The position numbers and the translations under genes are program-made. 64,000 bases of DNA from Tolypothrix sp. PCC 7910 (GTDB lineage Bacteria; Cyanobacteriota; Cyanobacteriia; Cyanobacteriales; Nostocaceae). The DNA is taken from NCBI RefSeq assembly GCF_011769525.1, contig NZ_CP050440.1, positions 4,279,501 through 4,343,500 of the forward strand. Direction: 5' to 3'. The notes beneath the pieces are model-generated. The model saw only the letters and a list, made by a program, of their open reading frames with translations, did not search any database and had not been told where the DNA came from. Every line of letters begins with the position of its first letter. The first letter of the stretch is position 1. Positions 1 to 8,863 of this stretch are shown piece after piece.

Positions 1-1262
1 GTGCAGGTTTAGCTGTAGCCGAAGAGAATGGTAAAGGTATTGTCGGAGTTGCCCCTGGTTGTGCTTTAATGCCCATTCGCACCACTGGTTTTTTAGATGA
101 TGAATCGATTGAAGATATTTTCAATTGGGCAATTGAAAAGGGCGCTAGTGTAATTTCTTGCAGTTGGGGAGCATCAGCTGTTTATTTCCCCTTATCTTTG
201 CGCCAAAGCGCAGCTATTACCCGTGCCGCTACCAAAGGACGCAATGGTAAAGGCTGCGTGATTTTGTTTGCGGCTGGTAACGCCAACCGCCCGATTAGCG
301 GTACGGTGTTTGAGCGTAATTGGCCAAAAAATTTACTGTCAGGTGATACAGATTGGCTCAGTGGTTTTGCTGTACATGCAGATGTGTTGGCCATCTCAGC
401 GGCTAACAGTTTGGCTAAGAAATCTGCCTATAGCAATTGGGGTGAAAACATTGCCGTATGTGCTCCAAGTAACAACGCTCCCCCTGGGATGTGGTTTCAG
501 GATCAAGGGTTTATGGAAACACAACCTGCGATCGCCACTACACTATCAGGATTAGGAATGCTAACTACTGACCAATTAGGTGCAGCTGGTTACGATGCTG
601 GGGATTTTACCAGCAACTTTGGCGGTACTTCCGCCGCAACTCCTGTAGTTGCTGGCGTAGCAGCCCTAATTCTCTCCGCAAATCCCGATTTAACCGCTAA
701 ACAAGTTAGGCGGATATTGCAAGAAACCGCCGATAAAATTGTGGACACCAACCCCGATCCGCAACTGGGTTTAAAGGAAGGAACCTATGATAGTAACGGT
801 CATTCCCAATGGTTCGGTTATGGTAAAATCAACGCCGCCAAAGCAGTACAAGCAGCACAGCAAATGCGTGCAGGTACACCAACTGTCACCAAGCAAATAA
901 AGGGCAGAAATGATAGTAAATTAGGAATTCCAGATAACAATAGGCAAGGAATAAAAAGTGCGATCGCCATTTCTGAGGCGAGTCTAATTCAAGATATTCA
1001 AATAACAGTTAATATTACCCACGATTTCTTAGGTGATTTAGAAATCTATGTAATTGCTCCCAATAACCAACCAGTTTTATTACAAAACCGTACCTTAGGC
1101 CGTCGTACCAACTTACAAACAACTTATACAGTGCGATCGCATCCAGCCCTCAAACAGCTGCTATCCATATCAGCTAAAGGTAACTGGCAATTGCAAATTA
1201 TTGATTATGTACCCCAAGATATCGGTCAGCTTAATAGTTGGGAATTAATTTTAAGTGTTTAG
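1..1262 (+). CDS. Subtilisin-like (S8) serine protease with C-terminal P domain, 5' end outside window
   Basis: The reading frame is open from base 3, so the gene begins before the window; the first in-frame ATG at 69 is internal. The visible part holds the oxyanion Asn segment (FAAGN, near base 275) and the catalytic Ser motif GGTSAATP (near base 625). The catalytic Asp and His must lie upstream. The last ~110 residues (from about base 950) have a proprotein-convertase P-domain pattern (ITHDFLGDLEIYVIAP, GNWQLQIIDYVPQDIGQLNSW). The family degrades proteins and is usually secreted or periplasmic; P-domain subtilases of cyanobacteria include the calcium-dependent protease PrcA, which this could be, but that cannot be settled from a fragment. 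The gene ends just before a GGGCATA/GGGCATT heptamer array. Confidence 0.9.
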   Translation, partial: AGLAVAEENGKGIVGVAPGCALMPIRTTGFLDDESIEDIFNWAIEKGASVISCSWGASAVYFPLSLRQSAAITRAATKGRNGKGCVILFAAGNANRPISGTVFERNWPKNLLSGDTDWLSGFAVHADVLAISAANSLAKKSAYSNWGENIAVCAPSNNAPPGMWFQDQGFMETQPAIATTLSGLGMLTTDQLGAAGYDAGDFTSNFGGTSAATPVVAGVAALILSANPDLTAKQVRRILQETADKIVDTNPDPQLGLKEGTYDSNGHSQWFGYGKINAAKAVQAAQQMRAGTPTVTKQIKGRNDSKLGIPDNNRQGIKSAIAISEASLIQDIQITVNITHDFLGDLEIYVIAPNNQPVLLQNRTLGRRTNLQTTYTVRSHPALKQLLSISAKGNWQLQIIDYVPQDIGQLNSWELILSV

Positions 1263-1306
1263 GGCATAGGGCATTGGGCATAGGGCATTGGGCATAGGGC
1301 ATTGGA
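1262..1306. repeat. Heptamer array GGGCATA/GGGCATT
   Basis: About six tandem 7-bp units alternating GGGCATA and GGGCATT start directly at the stop codon of the protease gene. It belongs to the short tandem repeat family that recurs throughout the window. Confidence 0.85.
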
Positions 1307-1309
1307 AAT

Positions 1310-1680
1310 AATAGCAGGTTGAAAAAAGAATGCGAAAGATACACACACTAAAAGCCTTGTTCTGTCTAAATTCTTAATTTTGAATTTTGTAGACTTGCAG
1401 GGCTTACCATAAGGTATTTTTACTTTTGAATTGGTATAAGAAATTGTGTATGAGGTATTAGCTATTAAGTAAGTTAGGGGAAATAAACCGAACTATGCTA
1501 AGAAACTTAAATATGCTGGAAACCCTTACCAATGTCGCCACTTGCTTCTCCCAAGGGGAGACGCTACGCGAACAAGCCGGGCAACCCGTCCAACGCAGTG
1601 GCTTACCAATGACAAAGGACAAATGACAGCCTTCGCCAGTTATCTTGAATTGCGCCAACCTAATTAAACAAATGACAAAA
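1310..1680. repeat. Intergenic gap with MITE-like element and REP-like block
   Basis: No convincing gene. At 1314-1337 and 1425-1439 lie the two ends of an inverted-repeat element (GTTGAAAAAAGAATGCGA at one end; TTTGAATTGGTATAA at the other) that matches the better preserved copy at 7858-7961. At 1545-1611 is a palindrome-rich block (CTTCTCCCAAGGGGAGACGC then GCTACGCG) of a type repeated at 40993. An 81-codon minus-strand frame here consists only of these repeats and is not taken as a gene. Confidence 0.6.
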
Positions 1681-2451
1681 TTACGAATTAGGCATTTCGA
1701 CAAATGTCGGATTCGTAATTTCTGTTTCTTGGTGACTAAGTTGTTGCAAAGCTTTAGCTAAATCAGCAGTTAAGCGTTTAGCATTTTGTTTGACACAACC
1801 GTTACTATAATCGGCAACTTTGATAGGTGGGGCAATGTGAATCATCACATCTGTACCCCAATTGGGATAAGGTTGGCTGTAGTTAATACTAATAGGTAAA
1901 ATTTTAATTCCCAAGTCTGGCTGACTAGCTTCTGCACTCAAAGCTAACCGCGCAATTCCGGGTTTTAAGGGGTGAACTTCCCCATCCCGATAAATACCCC
2001 CCTCTGGGAAAATAACTAGAGTTTTTTTCTGCTCAAGTAGCTCAACGCCATGACGCAGAGTGCTAATTGCTGGACGTTTGGGATCGATAGGAAAACCCCC
2101 CAAACGGCGCACAAACCAGCCTTGCAATCCTGTGCATTCGCTACTAGTCACCATAAATCTTAGGTCTTTCTTTGCCCGACAAGCGATCGCCGCATAGGGT
2201 ACAAGTAACGCATCCCAGCGCGAACGGTGGGTAGGCGCAAGAATTATCGGCCCAGTGCTGGGCATATTTTCTTGTCCGGTAATTTGAATATGCCCAAAAA
2301 ACGACGGTAAAAGCACGTGACGACCTAAAAGATACGCAACAGGCGCTAACCAAGAAGAAACCCCTGAGGTAGTATGAGCCACCTTGTGATTTGCGGCGGT
2401 AGTTGCTATTGTTTCTTGACAGGTAGGATGAGCAGAGTAAAATTCCATCAT
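1681..2451 (-). CDS. plsC: 1-acyl-sn-glycerol-3-phosphate acyltransferase (PlsC/AGPAT family)
   Basis: 256 residues. It transfers an acyl chain to the sn-2 position of lysophosphatidic acid at the inner membrane, the second acylation of glycerolipid synthesis. The HX4D catalytic motif is present as HRSRWD (residues 75-80), followed by the substrate-binding FPEGG motif (148-152) and a PISINY-like stretch near the C-terminus. The segment around residues 34-55 is hydrophobic and could associate with the membrane. Start is ATG at 2451 (a second ATG follows immediately). It stands alone, transcribed in the same direction as tadA. Several PlsC paralogues are normal in cyanobacteria, so exact acyl or substrate preference is unknown. 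Confidence 0.88.
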   Translation of the reverse strand: MMEFYSAHPTCQETIATTAANHKVAHTTSGVSSWLAPVAYLLGRHVLLPSFFGHIQITGQENMPSTGPIILAPTHRSRWDALLVPYAAIACRAKKDLRFMVTSSECTGLQGWFVRRLGGFPIDPKRPAISTLRHGVELLEQKKTLVIFPEGGIYRDGEVHPLKPGIARLALSAEASQPDLGIKILPISINYSQPYPNWGTDVMIHIAPPIKVADYSNGCVKQNAKRLTADLAKALQQLSHQETEITNPTFVEMPNS

Positions 2452-2562
2452 CGTGGTGGCTGCTGATTTTGTGATAGATTGTGACGAAACCTTGATTAGT
2501 TACACCGTAATTTTTCTTTTGTTACTTGTGTCCTACCTATTGGACAGTTTCATCTCTGTCTG

Positions 2563-3048
2563 CTAGTTTCTTCGATGTCGTCGGGTAGCAAACCAAGCTT
2601 GCAACTGCTGACGGCAGGTAGACTCTAAAATGCCTCCAATGACTTTGAGGCGGTGATTAGAAGCAGCACTATCGGGGATGTTGATAACAGTACGGATTGC
2701 ACCAGTTTTGGTATCGTCTACTCCATACACCAACAATCCCAAGCGAGAGTGTATAATAGCACCGGCACACATCGGGCAAGGTTCTAAGGTGACATAGAGC
2801 GTACATTCATTAAGATGCCAATTTTGTAAAATTTTTGCAGCTGCCCTTAAAGCAATAATCTCTGCGTGAGCTGTGGGGTCTTTGTCGCGTTCTTTCCTAT
2901 TTTCGCCCTCCGCTAGCACATTACCCCCAGCATCGATGATTACAGCCCCTACAGGTACTTCTCCTGCATCACCGGCAGCTTGTGCCAATTTTAAGGCATG
3001 GGTCATCCATCCTCTGTGAAGAAGATATTCTGGGTCTGCAATAGACAT
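2563..3048 (-). CDS. tadA: tRNA-specific adenosine deaminase TadA
   Basis: 161 residues, typical family length. TadA converts adenosine-34 to inosine in the anticodon of tRNA-Arg(ACG). The zinc cytidine/deoxycytidylate-deaminase fold is shown by the HAE motif (His61, catalytic Glu63) and the PCPMCAGA motif (Cys91 and Cys94 zinc ligands). The N-terminal GEVPVGAVI strand is also characteristic. ATG at 3048 is chosen; no strong ribosome site is visible. The gene lies about 110 bp upstream of plsC on the same strand and may be co-transcribed. Confidence 0.93.
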   Translation of the reverse strand: MSIADPEYLLHRGWMTHALKLAQAAGDAGEVPVGAVIIDAGGNVLAEGENRKERDKDPTAHAEIIALRAAAKILQNWHLNECTLYVTLEPCPMCAGAIIHSRLGLLVYGVDDTKTGAIRTVINIPDSAASNHRLKVIGGILESTCRQQLQAWFATRRHRRN

Positions 3049-3298
3049 TTGAACAGTGGTAATTGGTGATTGGTGATTAATTAAATCAAATTTTACCTAG
3101 GTTTTAATATTTTAATATGTGTCAATTTTAAAGAATTGGTAATATTGGAAATTAAGGCTGACTATGTCAAGTTTTCTAGATAAAAAAAGGCAATACCACT
3201 AAGTTAATTTTTTAGAAAATATAATTTTTCTTGAGCAAAAGGGAAAAGGTCAAGATTGATTTTCCTTTACCCTTTCACCTTTTCCCCTTTACCCTTGA

Positions 3299-4978
3299 CT
3301 AAGGTTTAAGCTTTAAAAATACGCCACCTTTGAGCAATCCCGAATCGTTACCGTAACTGCTAACTGTGAGCGATCGCAGATTCTCGAAAAAGGGTTTACC
3401 TACTACTTCTACTAGTTTAAGAATCGGTAGCTGGCGTTCTACAAGCTTTTGACTTTTTGTCCAGTCAAGATATATGTAACCTTGATTAGGCTGGGGAATA
3501 GCTGCAATACTATCTTGGAAATCGCGATTTTTAATTAAAGAGTTGTCTTTAGCGTTGAGAATTTCCGCCATTGTCTCTAAATCGGAAGCAAAAATTTCGT
3601 AATTCCCTAAAGTTGTATGCACTCCCTGGACTTTTGTCTCTACTGTAAAAGCGGAAGGCTTAACATCAGCTTTATTGCTATTAGCGATTAATTCAGTCCA
3701 AGCGGAGATTTTTTGTTGATTGAGGCTGAGAGAATTCACATTCAACCCTTTAGCTGCAGCGATCGCATCTAACCGCGCAATTCCTTCGGCCACTTTGGGG
3801 GACTGTTCGGCTACAAACACCCAACTGTTACTTGCTGGCTGGTTTTGGGGTAAGAGTGCGATCGCATATTCTCCTTCTACCCAGCTGAAAATGTCCTCTG
3901 GTAAATTTATCCCCCAAGGGTTTTGCAAATCCGTCAATGGTTTCGCTATCTTCGATTTCACACCCTCCCTAGAACCCCCTAGGGTTGCTGTAACCTGTTT
4001 CCAGAGTTTGGCTAAATCGGTGTTACCCAAATTGCTTAAATTAGCACCAGAGATAGCTAAACCTGCTGATGTGGGGATATATTGCAATGCGCCTACAGGT
4101 TGTGAGAGTAATGGCGCAGGAGAAGCAGTAACGCTTTCTGCAGAAACTGCACTTAAAAAGCTGGTTTCTGCAATTAAGCCTTTGGAGTTTAATACAAAGG
4201 AAATAATTTCGCTGTCATAGGTTGATTCTTGCAGTTCTAAACCTTGCCATTTTGCTAAGGAAGGGAAATTTAAGAAAGCTACAGCCACAGCACCTTTAGG
4301 TAATTGTTGTGTAGCTTTCTGATATTGCACATAGCTGTTTAAATTTAAATCGGGTGCTTGAACATTATTAATTGCATCTTTGAGTACTTTCAAATCGTTA
4401 GCGAATAAGACAAAGTCATCGCCGACAACAGCACCTGCGAGAAAATCTTGCTTGGGTGGCGGATTGTCGTAAATTAGCTTTACACCTTCATATTCTTCAG
4501 TGGCTAAGTTTCCTCCAGCTAATACCCGCTTAGAAAACAGCAAATCTACAAACTCACGACTTTTTTGTGGTTGCGTAGTTGCTAGCGCCAGCAAATATCC
4601 AGGTTGTTGTCCATTTTCTGGTTCGCGATCGATATCTAAGCTAGTAACAGCGAGAGTAATTTCATTACCTAACCAAGGTTGAATATCTTCTTGGTAATCG
4701 ATATTACTCTTAGCCAACAAACTAGTTTTTAGCTTAGATAATTCGCCTTCACGCTCTAACGCCTGTAATTTGTCTGGATTTACTAATAGAGAAACTGTAA
4801 TCGGAGAAAATTTCGATACAAATATAGCTGCGCTAGACTGCACAGAACTAGTAGCCACAAGGTTCACTGGACTTTTGACGAAAAACCAGTAATAACCACC
4901 AATCACAAACAATATGAATGCGATCGCACCTGCTACAAGGAAGGTGAAAAACGAGCTTTGCCTGTTCACATTTAACAT
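3299..4978 (-). CDS. DUF3352-type cyanobacterial membrane-anchored protein
   Basis: 559 residues. One N-terminal transmembrane segment (about residues 13-33, AGAIAFILFVIGGYYWFF) is followed by a long periplasmic or lumenal region. The pattern SSVQSSAAIFVSKFSPITVSLLVNPDKL plus later AFLNFPSL and GYIYLDW segments fits the DUF3352 family, which is widespread in cyanobacteria and has no defined function. Start is ATG at 4978. Upstream, the divergent rhodanese gene begins only about 90 bp away, so the two may share a promoter region. No catalytic motif is evident; a structural or binding role is only a guess. Confidence 0.75.
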   Translation of the reverse strand: MLNVNRQSSFFTFLVAGAIAFILFVIGGYYWFFVKSPVNLVATSSVQSSAAIFVSKFSPITVSLLVNPDKLQALEREGELSKLKTSLLAKSNIDYQEDIQPWLGNEITLAVTSLDIDREPENGQQPGYLLALATTQPQKSREFVDLLFSKRVLAGGNLATEEYEGVKLIYDNPPPKQDFLAGAVVGDDFVLFANDLKVLKDAINNVQAPDLNLNSYVQYQKATQQLPKGAVAVAFLNFPSLAKWQGLELQESTYDSEIISFVLNSKGLIAETSFLSAVSAESVTASPAPLLSQPVGALQYIPTSAGLAISGANLSNLGNTDLAKLWKQVTATLGGSREGVKSKIAKPLTDLQNPWGINLPEDIFSWVEGEYAIALLPQNQPASNSWVFVAEQSPKVAEGIARLDAIAAAKGLNVNSLSLNQQKISAWTELIANSNKADVKPSAFTVETKVQGVHTTLGNYEIFASDLETMAEILNAKDNSLIKNRDFQDSIAAIPQPNQGYIYLDWTKSQKLVERQLPILKLVEVVGKPFFENLRSLTVSSYGNDSGLLKGGVFLKLKP

Positions 4979-5068
4979 ACTAAAGTTAACAATTTAGGAA
5001 TCGATGCTCATGCTACGGTTACGATCTTCATGTCAACATAAATAATATAGGATTGTTTACAAAACCTC

Positions 5069-5428
5069 ATGACAGGCAATTCTCCTAATCAACCCATTGC
5101 CCACATTAGCGTTGAGGAACTTGCACAACGTCTCTCAACCAAGGATTCCAGTATTCAGCTAGTGGATGTGCGCGAACCCCAAGAACTCGCGATCGCTAGC
5201 ATTGAGGGTTTTGTTAACTTCCCTCTCAGTGAATTTGCAGAATGGGGTGAGCAAGTCCCCACCCTTTTAAATCCTCATGCTGAAACCCTAGTTCTTTGCC
5301 ACCACGGTATGCGCTCTGCTCAAATGTGCCAGTGGTTGCTCGCCCAGGGTTTTACCAATGTTAAAAATATTACAGGTGGCATCGCTGCTTATTCTCAGCT
5401 AGTTGACCCTTCAGTGCCACAGTATTAG
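5069..5428 (+). CDS. Rhodanese-like domain protein
   Basis: 119 residues, a single rhodanese domain. Visible signatures are LVDVREPQEL (residues 31-40) and the active-site loop CHHGMRS with Cys77 as the persulfide-carrying nucleophile, followed by GGIAAYSQLVDP. Single-domain rhodaneses move sulfane sulfur or act in sulfur relay and redox signalling; the acceptor is unknown. No signal peptide, so cytoplasmic. Start ATG 5069. The stop codon runs directly into a long GGGGATT/GGGGACT repeat array. Confidence 0.88.
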   Translation: MTGNSPNQPIAHISVEELAQRLSTKDSSIQLVDVREPQELAIASIEGFVNFPLSEFAEWGEQVPTLLNPHAETLVLCHHGMRSAQMCQWLLAQGFTNVKNITGGIAAYSQLVDPSVPQY

Positions 5429-5610
5429 GGATTGGGGACTGGGGATTGGGGGCTGGGGACTGGGGATGAGGGACTGGGGAACTCGGGGCCCCCTCTGGGG
5501 ATAAGGGGTAATGGGGATTGGGGATGAGGGAGCAGCGGAGAAAAGCAATTGCCAATTACCCATTACCAATTACCAATTACCCAATGCCCCATGCCCCCTG
5601 CCCTTTAATG
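5429..5610. repeat. Composite heptamer cassette (GGGGACT/GGGGATT, then ATTACCA, then CCCCATG)
   Basis: Read on the plus strand the modules come in order: GGGGATTGGGGACT units, a GGGATGAGGGAGCAGCGGAG stretch, ATTACCA/ATTACCC units, then CCCAATGCCCCATGCCCC. The same order is seen at 15993-16076 and inside the cobyrinate synthase gene (20263-20454). A non-coding array. Confidence 0.85.
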
Positions 5611-5954
5611 CATCAGCAATTACTCTGTAGGTATATATCTAAAGTGAAAAAAAATCAGTGCTAACACATACATTTTTTCCTAAAACTTTGTGGAAAAATA
5701 TGCCTATGCAAGCCACAATGTAGATGACTACAGCCAGCTTTCATGATAATAGTCAGGCTCTTTTCCAGAGCATCTGAAGAATAAATTAAAATATAAATTA
5801 ATATTAATTAATTTCTGCTAAATAAATAGTTAGCAATGTTAACTCACAATTAGCTATAGTAGTTTACTATTAATAATTTTTTTTCTTTTGCGGGGAAACC
5901 CAGACATTTTTGCAAAGTTTCATTAAAATTTTTTGCCTCAGCTAAGAATACCTT
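5611..5954. other. AT-rich upstream region of hrcA
   Basis: About 340 bp of very AT-rich sequence between the repeat cassette and hrcA. No gene was seen. A CIRCE operator (TTAGCACTC-N9-GAGTGCTAA) was looked for and not found, so autoregulation by HrcA is not visible here. It probably holds the hrcA promoter. Confidence 0.5.
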
Positions 5955-7031
5955 ATGCAAGTCCAGTTGACAAATCGACAACAGCATATACTTTGGGCAA
6001 CGGTACGTCATTACATTGCTACGGCAGAGCCTGTTGGGTCAAAAGCGTTAATTGAAGAATACGACCTAGGGGTTAGTTCAGCCACAATTCGCAATGTGAT
6101 GGGTGTCCTAGAAAAATCTGGTTTACTATTCCAACCACATACATCTGCTGGACGAGTACCTTCGGACTCTGGATATCGCATTTATGTAGATCAGCTAATT
6201 ACACCATCAGAAGCTTTGGCTAAAGAGGTAGAACAAGCGCTGCAAAAACGCTTACATTGGGAAGATTGGAGTTTAGAAGCGCTACTACATGGCGCAGCGC
6301 AGATTTTAGCTAGCTTGAGTGGGTGTATCAGCTTGATTACTATGCCACAAACTAATACAGCATTGTTACGCCATTTGCAATTAATGCAAATTGAAACGGG
6401 GCGAATTATGCTGATTGTGGTGACAGACAACTATGAAACACATTCGCGGTTAATGGATTTATCACCGACAAGGGAAGAAACCAAACTCGACCCAGAAGTA
6501 ATAGATCGTGAATTGCAAATCGTCTCTAACTTTTTGAATAGCCACCTGCGAGGACGCAGCTTGTTGGAATTAGCCACCCTAGATTGGAGCGAATTAGATC
6601 AAGAATTCCAACGCTATGGCGAATTCCTCAAAACTTCCGTTGCAGAATTAGCCCGTAAGACTGTTGCACCCACAGCCACACAAATTATGGTTCGCGGAGT
6701 GGGCGAAGTTTTGCGTCAGCCAGAATTTTCTCAAGTCCAGCAAGTCCAAACAATTATCCATCTGTTGGAAGAAGAACAAGACCAGCTGTGGCGATTAATC
6801 TTTGAACAGCCAGAGGTTGAAGATCAGAGCAAGCCACGGGTAAATGTTCGCATTGGTGCAGAAAACCCACTCGAACCAATACGCACCTGCACCTTGATTA
6901 GCTCTACCTATCGCCGGGGTAGCGTACCTGTCGGGAGTGTAGGAGTTTTAGGCCCCACACGCCTAGATTACGAAAGTGCGATCGCTGTTGTAGCTGCGGC
7001 TGCTGATTACCTATCGGAAGCTTTCAGTTAA
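5955..7031 (+). CDS. hrcA: Heat-inducible transcription repressor HrcA
   Basis: 358 residues, the usual HrcA length. The N-terminal winged helix (residues ~5-70) reads [24 protein letters not shown] then [21 protein letters not shown] with the following [18 protein letters not shown], a family hallmark. The C-terminal half contains the GAF-like regulatory region and ends in [15 protein letters not shown]. HrcA binds CIRCE operators upstream of groESL and related chaperone genes and is released on heat stress, with GroEL helping it fold. No chaperone gene or CIRCE site is in the window, so its targets are elsewhere. The following membrane protein starts 12 bp downstream and may be co-transcribed. 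Confidence 0.95.
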   Translation: MQVQLTNRQQHILWATVRHYIATAEPVGSKALIEEYDLGVSSATIRNVMGVLEKSGLLFQPHTSAGRVPSDSGYRIYVDQLITPSEALAKEVEQALQKRLHWEDWSLEALLHGAAQILASLSGCISLITMPQTNTALLRHLQLMQIETGRIMLIVVTDNYETHSRLMDLSPTREETKLDPEVIDRELQIVSNFLNSHLRGRSLLELATLDWSELDQEFQRYGEFLKTSVAELARKTVAPTATQIMVRGVGEVLRQPEFSQVQQVQTIIHLLEEEQDQLWRLIFEQPEVEDQSKPRVNVRIGAENPLEPIRTCTLISSTYRRGSVPVGSVGVLGPTRLDYESAIAVVAAAADYLSEAFS

Positions 7032-7043
7032 TCACATTACATC

Positions 7044-7721
7044 ATGACCAGAAAAATTGGCTTTGGGTTGTTGTGGCTAGGATTTATTGTTTATGCATTT
7101 TTCCTTGCCCCACCCGATCGCCCTGATACATTTGAGTTAATCAAGAATTTGAGCATTGTGCAATGGCAAGGTATTAACCCTTTAGTCATTGCTTTATTTA
7201 ACATCATGGGTATTTGGCCTGTAATTTACAGTGCTGTAGTACTTTTTGATGGGAGAGGACAAAAAATCCGAGCTTGGCCATTTGCGATCGCATCTTTTGC
7301 AGTCGGAGCATTTGCACTTTTACCCTACTTAGCGCTACGCCAACCAAATCCACAGTTTCAGGGTAAAAAAAATGCTGTTCTCAAACTGCTAGATTCCCGT
7401 GTAACTGGAGTTGGTTTAACTATAGCCACAGTTATTTTAGTAGCCTATGGTTTACAAGGTAATTGGAGTGAGTTTGTACAACAATGGCAAACTAGCCGCT
7501 TCATTCATGTTATGAGCCTAGATTTTGCTCTATTGTGCCTATTATTTCCGACATTAGTAAGAGATGATATGGCACGTCGCGCTTGGAAAAATCCCGCATT
7601 ATTCTGGTTAATAACTTTAATTCCCTTGTTCGGGCCCCTCATATATTTATGTGTGCGTCCACCTCTACCAGAAAGGGGATTAGACACAGTATCTATTCCG
7701 CAAGAAACAGTGACAAATTAA
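7044..7721 (+). CDS. Conserved cyanobacterial membrane protein, paralogue 1 of a tandem pair
   Basis: 225 residues with about five to six hydrophobic segments (residues ~5-22, 45-65, 78-98, 120-138, 157-172, 185-203). I cannot name a function. It shares most of its length with the protein at 8061-8735: both begin with a KxxxLLWxGFIxY segment, have INP(L/I)(V/I) and GIW plus IYS in the second helix, LLDSR before helix 4, and DDMARR(A/G)W near the end. Only 12 bp follow hrcA, so it may be read through from that gene. Likely an inner or thylakoid membrane protein. Confidence 0.7.
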   Translation: MTRKIGFGLLWLGFIVYAFFLAPPDRPDTFELIKNLSIVQWQGINPLVIALFNIMGIWPVIYSAVVLFDGRGQKIRAWPFAIASFAVGAFALLPYLALRQPNPQFQGKKNAVLKLLDSRVTGVGLTIATVILVAYGLQGNWSEFVQQWQTSRFIHVMSLDFALLCLLFPTLVRDDMARRAWKNPALFWLITLIPLFGPLIYLCVRPPLPERGLDTVSIPQETVTN

Positions 7722-8060
7722 ATTTACGCCTCCAGATTCATCCAGGGTATACGATTTTGGATTTTGGATTTTGCGGAAAGTTGCGTGCGGGGGTTCCCCC
7801 CGTTGAGCAAACTTTTCAAAACGGATTTTGGATTAAATAACTGACAAAGCCAAAATCTAATACCAATTTGAAAAAAGAATGCGACAGATCGTAGGGGCAA
7901 GGCACTGCCTTGCCCTCTAAAATATATTGATGTGTCGCAAACATTATTTGATTTGGTATAAGATTTCATCATTCATTAATTTTGAATTTTGAATTTACTA
8001 CAGGGGTTGACCATCATCCAGGCTGTTTACCTATCAAACTGTAATCAAAACTAGCTAAAG
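7722..8060. repeat. Gap between the paralogues, holding a MITE-like element (7858-7961)
   Basis: The 104-bp element has inverted ends of about 29 bp: TAATACCAATTTGAAAAAAG... at 7858 and, on the opposite strand, TTATACCAAATCAAATAATG... from 7961, both running into GCGACA. Its centre is a near-perfect hairpin (GGGCAAGGCA at 7895, TGCCTTGCCC at 7906). There is no coding capacity, so it is a MITE-type element. A degenerate second copy is at 1314-1439. The rest of the gap shows GATTTTGGATTTTG-type simple repeats. Confidence 0.75.
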
Positions 8061-8735
8061 ATGATGAATAGAAAACTTGCTTTGTGGTTACTATGGGGCG
8101 GATTTATAGCATATATTTTACTGTTGTCTCCGCCCTTACATTTAGAAGAGACATTAACGCTACTAAAAAACATCATTACTCTGCAATGGGCTACTATCAA
8201 TCCCATTATTTTGTCGTTGTTTTCTCTGGTGGGAATTTGGCTATTAATTTATAGCGGTGTTTTATTCATTGATGGTAGGATGCAATCGCTTCCTTTTTGG
8301 CCTTTTGCCATAGCATCAGTAGCTTCTGGCGTACTCGGACTTTTACCGTATTTGGCATTCCGGGAACCGAATCAAGAATTTTCTGGACAAAAAGATGCTT
8401 TCTTGAATCTGCTAGATTCTCGCTTTTTTGGTATTGTTCTGAGTTTCAGCACCATTATTTTGCTAGTCTATGGCTTTACCTTTGGTGATTGGAGCGATTT
8501 TGTGCAGCAATTCCAGAGCGATCGCTTTATTAATGGCATGAGTTTGGCATTTTGTCTATTCTGCCTTTTATTCCCCACAGTTTTGGGTGATGATATGGCG
8601 CGTCGCGGCTGGAATAACCCCCAAGTATTTTGGATTGTGGCTTTGATTCCGCTACTAGGCCCACTTGCTTATCTTTCTCTGCGTCAGCCGTTGTTAGTAG
8701 CTAGTAGCCAAACTTGGAGATTAGGTAATAGGTAA
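8061..8735 (+). CDS. Conserved cyanobacterial membrane protein, paralogue 2 of a tandem pair
   Basis: 224 residues, colinear with the product of 7044-7721 along its whole length: same helix positions, LLPYLA(F/L)R, QKDAFLNLLDSRFFG, WSDFVQQ(F/W)Q, and the DDMARRGWNNP motif before the last helix. This is best explained by a tandem gene duplication, later separated by a MITE. Function unknown. Conserved polar spots shared by both copies (DSR, DDMARR) would be the first residues to examine. Start ATG 8061 (a second ATG follows at 8064). Confidence 0.7.
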   Translation: MMNRKLALWLLWGGFIAYILLLSPPLHLEETLTLLKNIITLQWATINPIILSLFSLVGIWLLIYSGVLFIDGRMQSLPFWPFAIASVASGVLGLLPYLAFREPNQEFSGQKDAFLNLLDSRFFGIVLSFSTIILLVYGFTFGDWSDFVQQFQSDRFINGMSLAFCLFCLLFPTVLGDDMARRGWNNPQVFWIVALIPLLGPLAYLSLRQPLLVASSQTWRLGNR

Positions 8736-8773
8736 TTAGAGGTTATTTATCAGGTAAAAATAAAATTTCTGTA

Positions 8774-8840
8774 GGATGTGTTAGGTGCACATTTTCGATA
8801 TTATTTGTCAGGAGATAACTATTCTAGTGCCTAACGCATC
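8774..8840. repeat. Inverted repeat TGTTAGGTGCAC / GTGCCTAACGCA
   Basis: Arms at about 8779-8790 and 8827-8838 are imperfect complements enclosing ~36 bp; related GCGTTACG-type palindromes occur at 59419-59451 and 61821-61848. It lies between convergent genes (paralogue 2 and crtW) and could also help terminate transcription. Confidence 0.5.
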
Positions 8841-8863
8841 GCCGCATAGATGGTAATACCAAT

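Noticed and set aside
1458-1703. 81-codon minus-strand frame between the protease and plsC
   Set aside because: Consists of REP-like palindromes and GTCATTT-like repeats and overlaps the plsC end; no ribosome site.
5611-5954. CIRCE operator upstream of hrcA
   Set aside because: The TTAGCACTC/GAGTGCTAA inverted repeat is not present in the upstream region.
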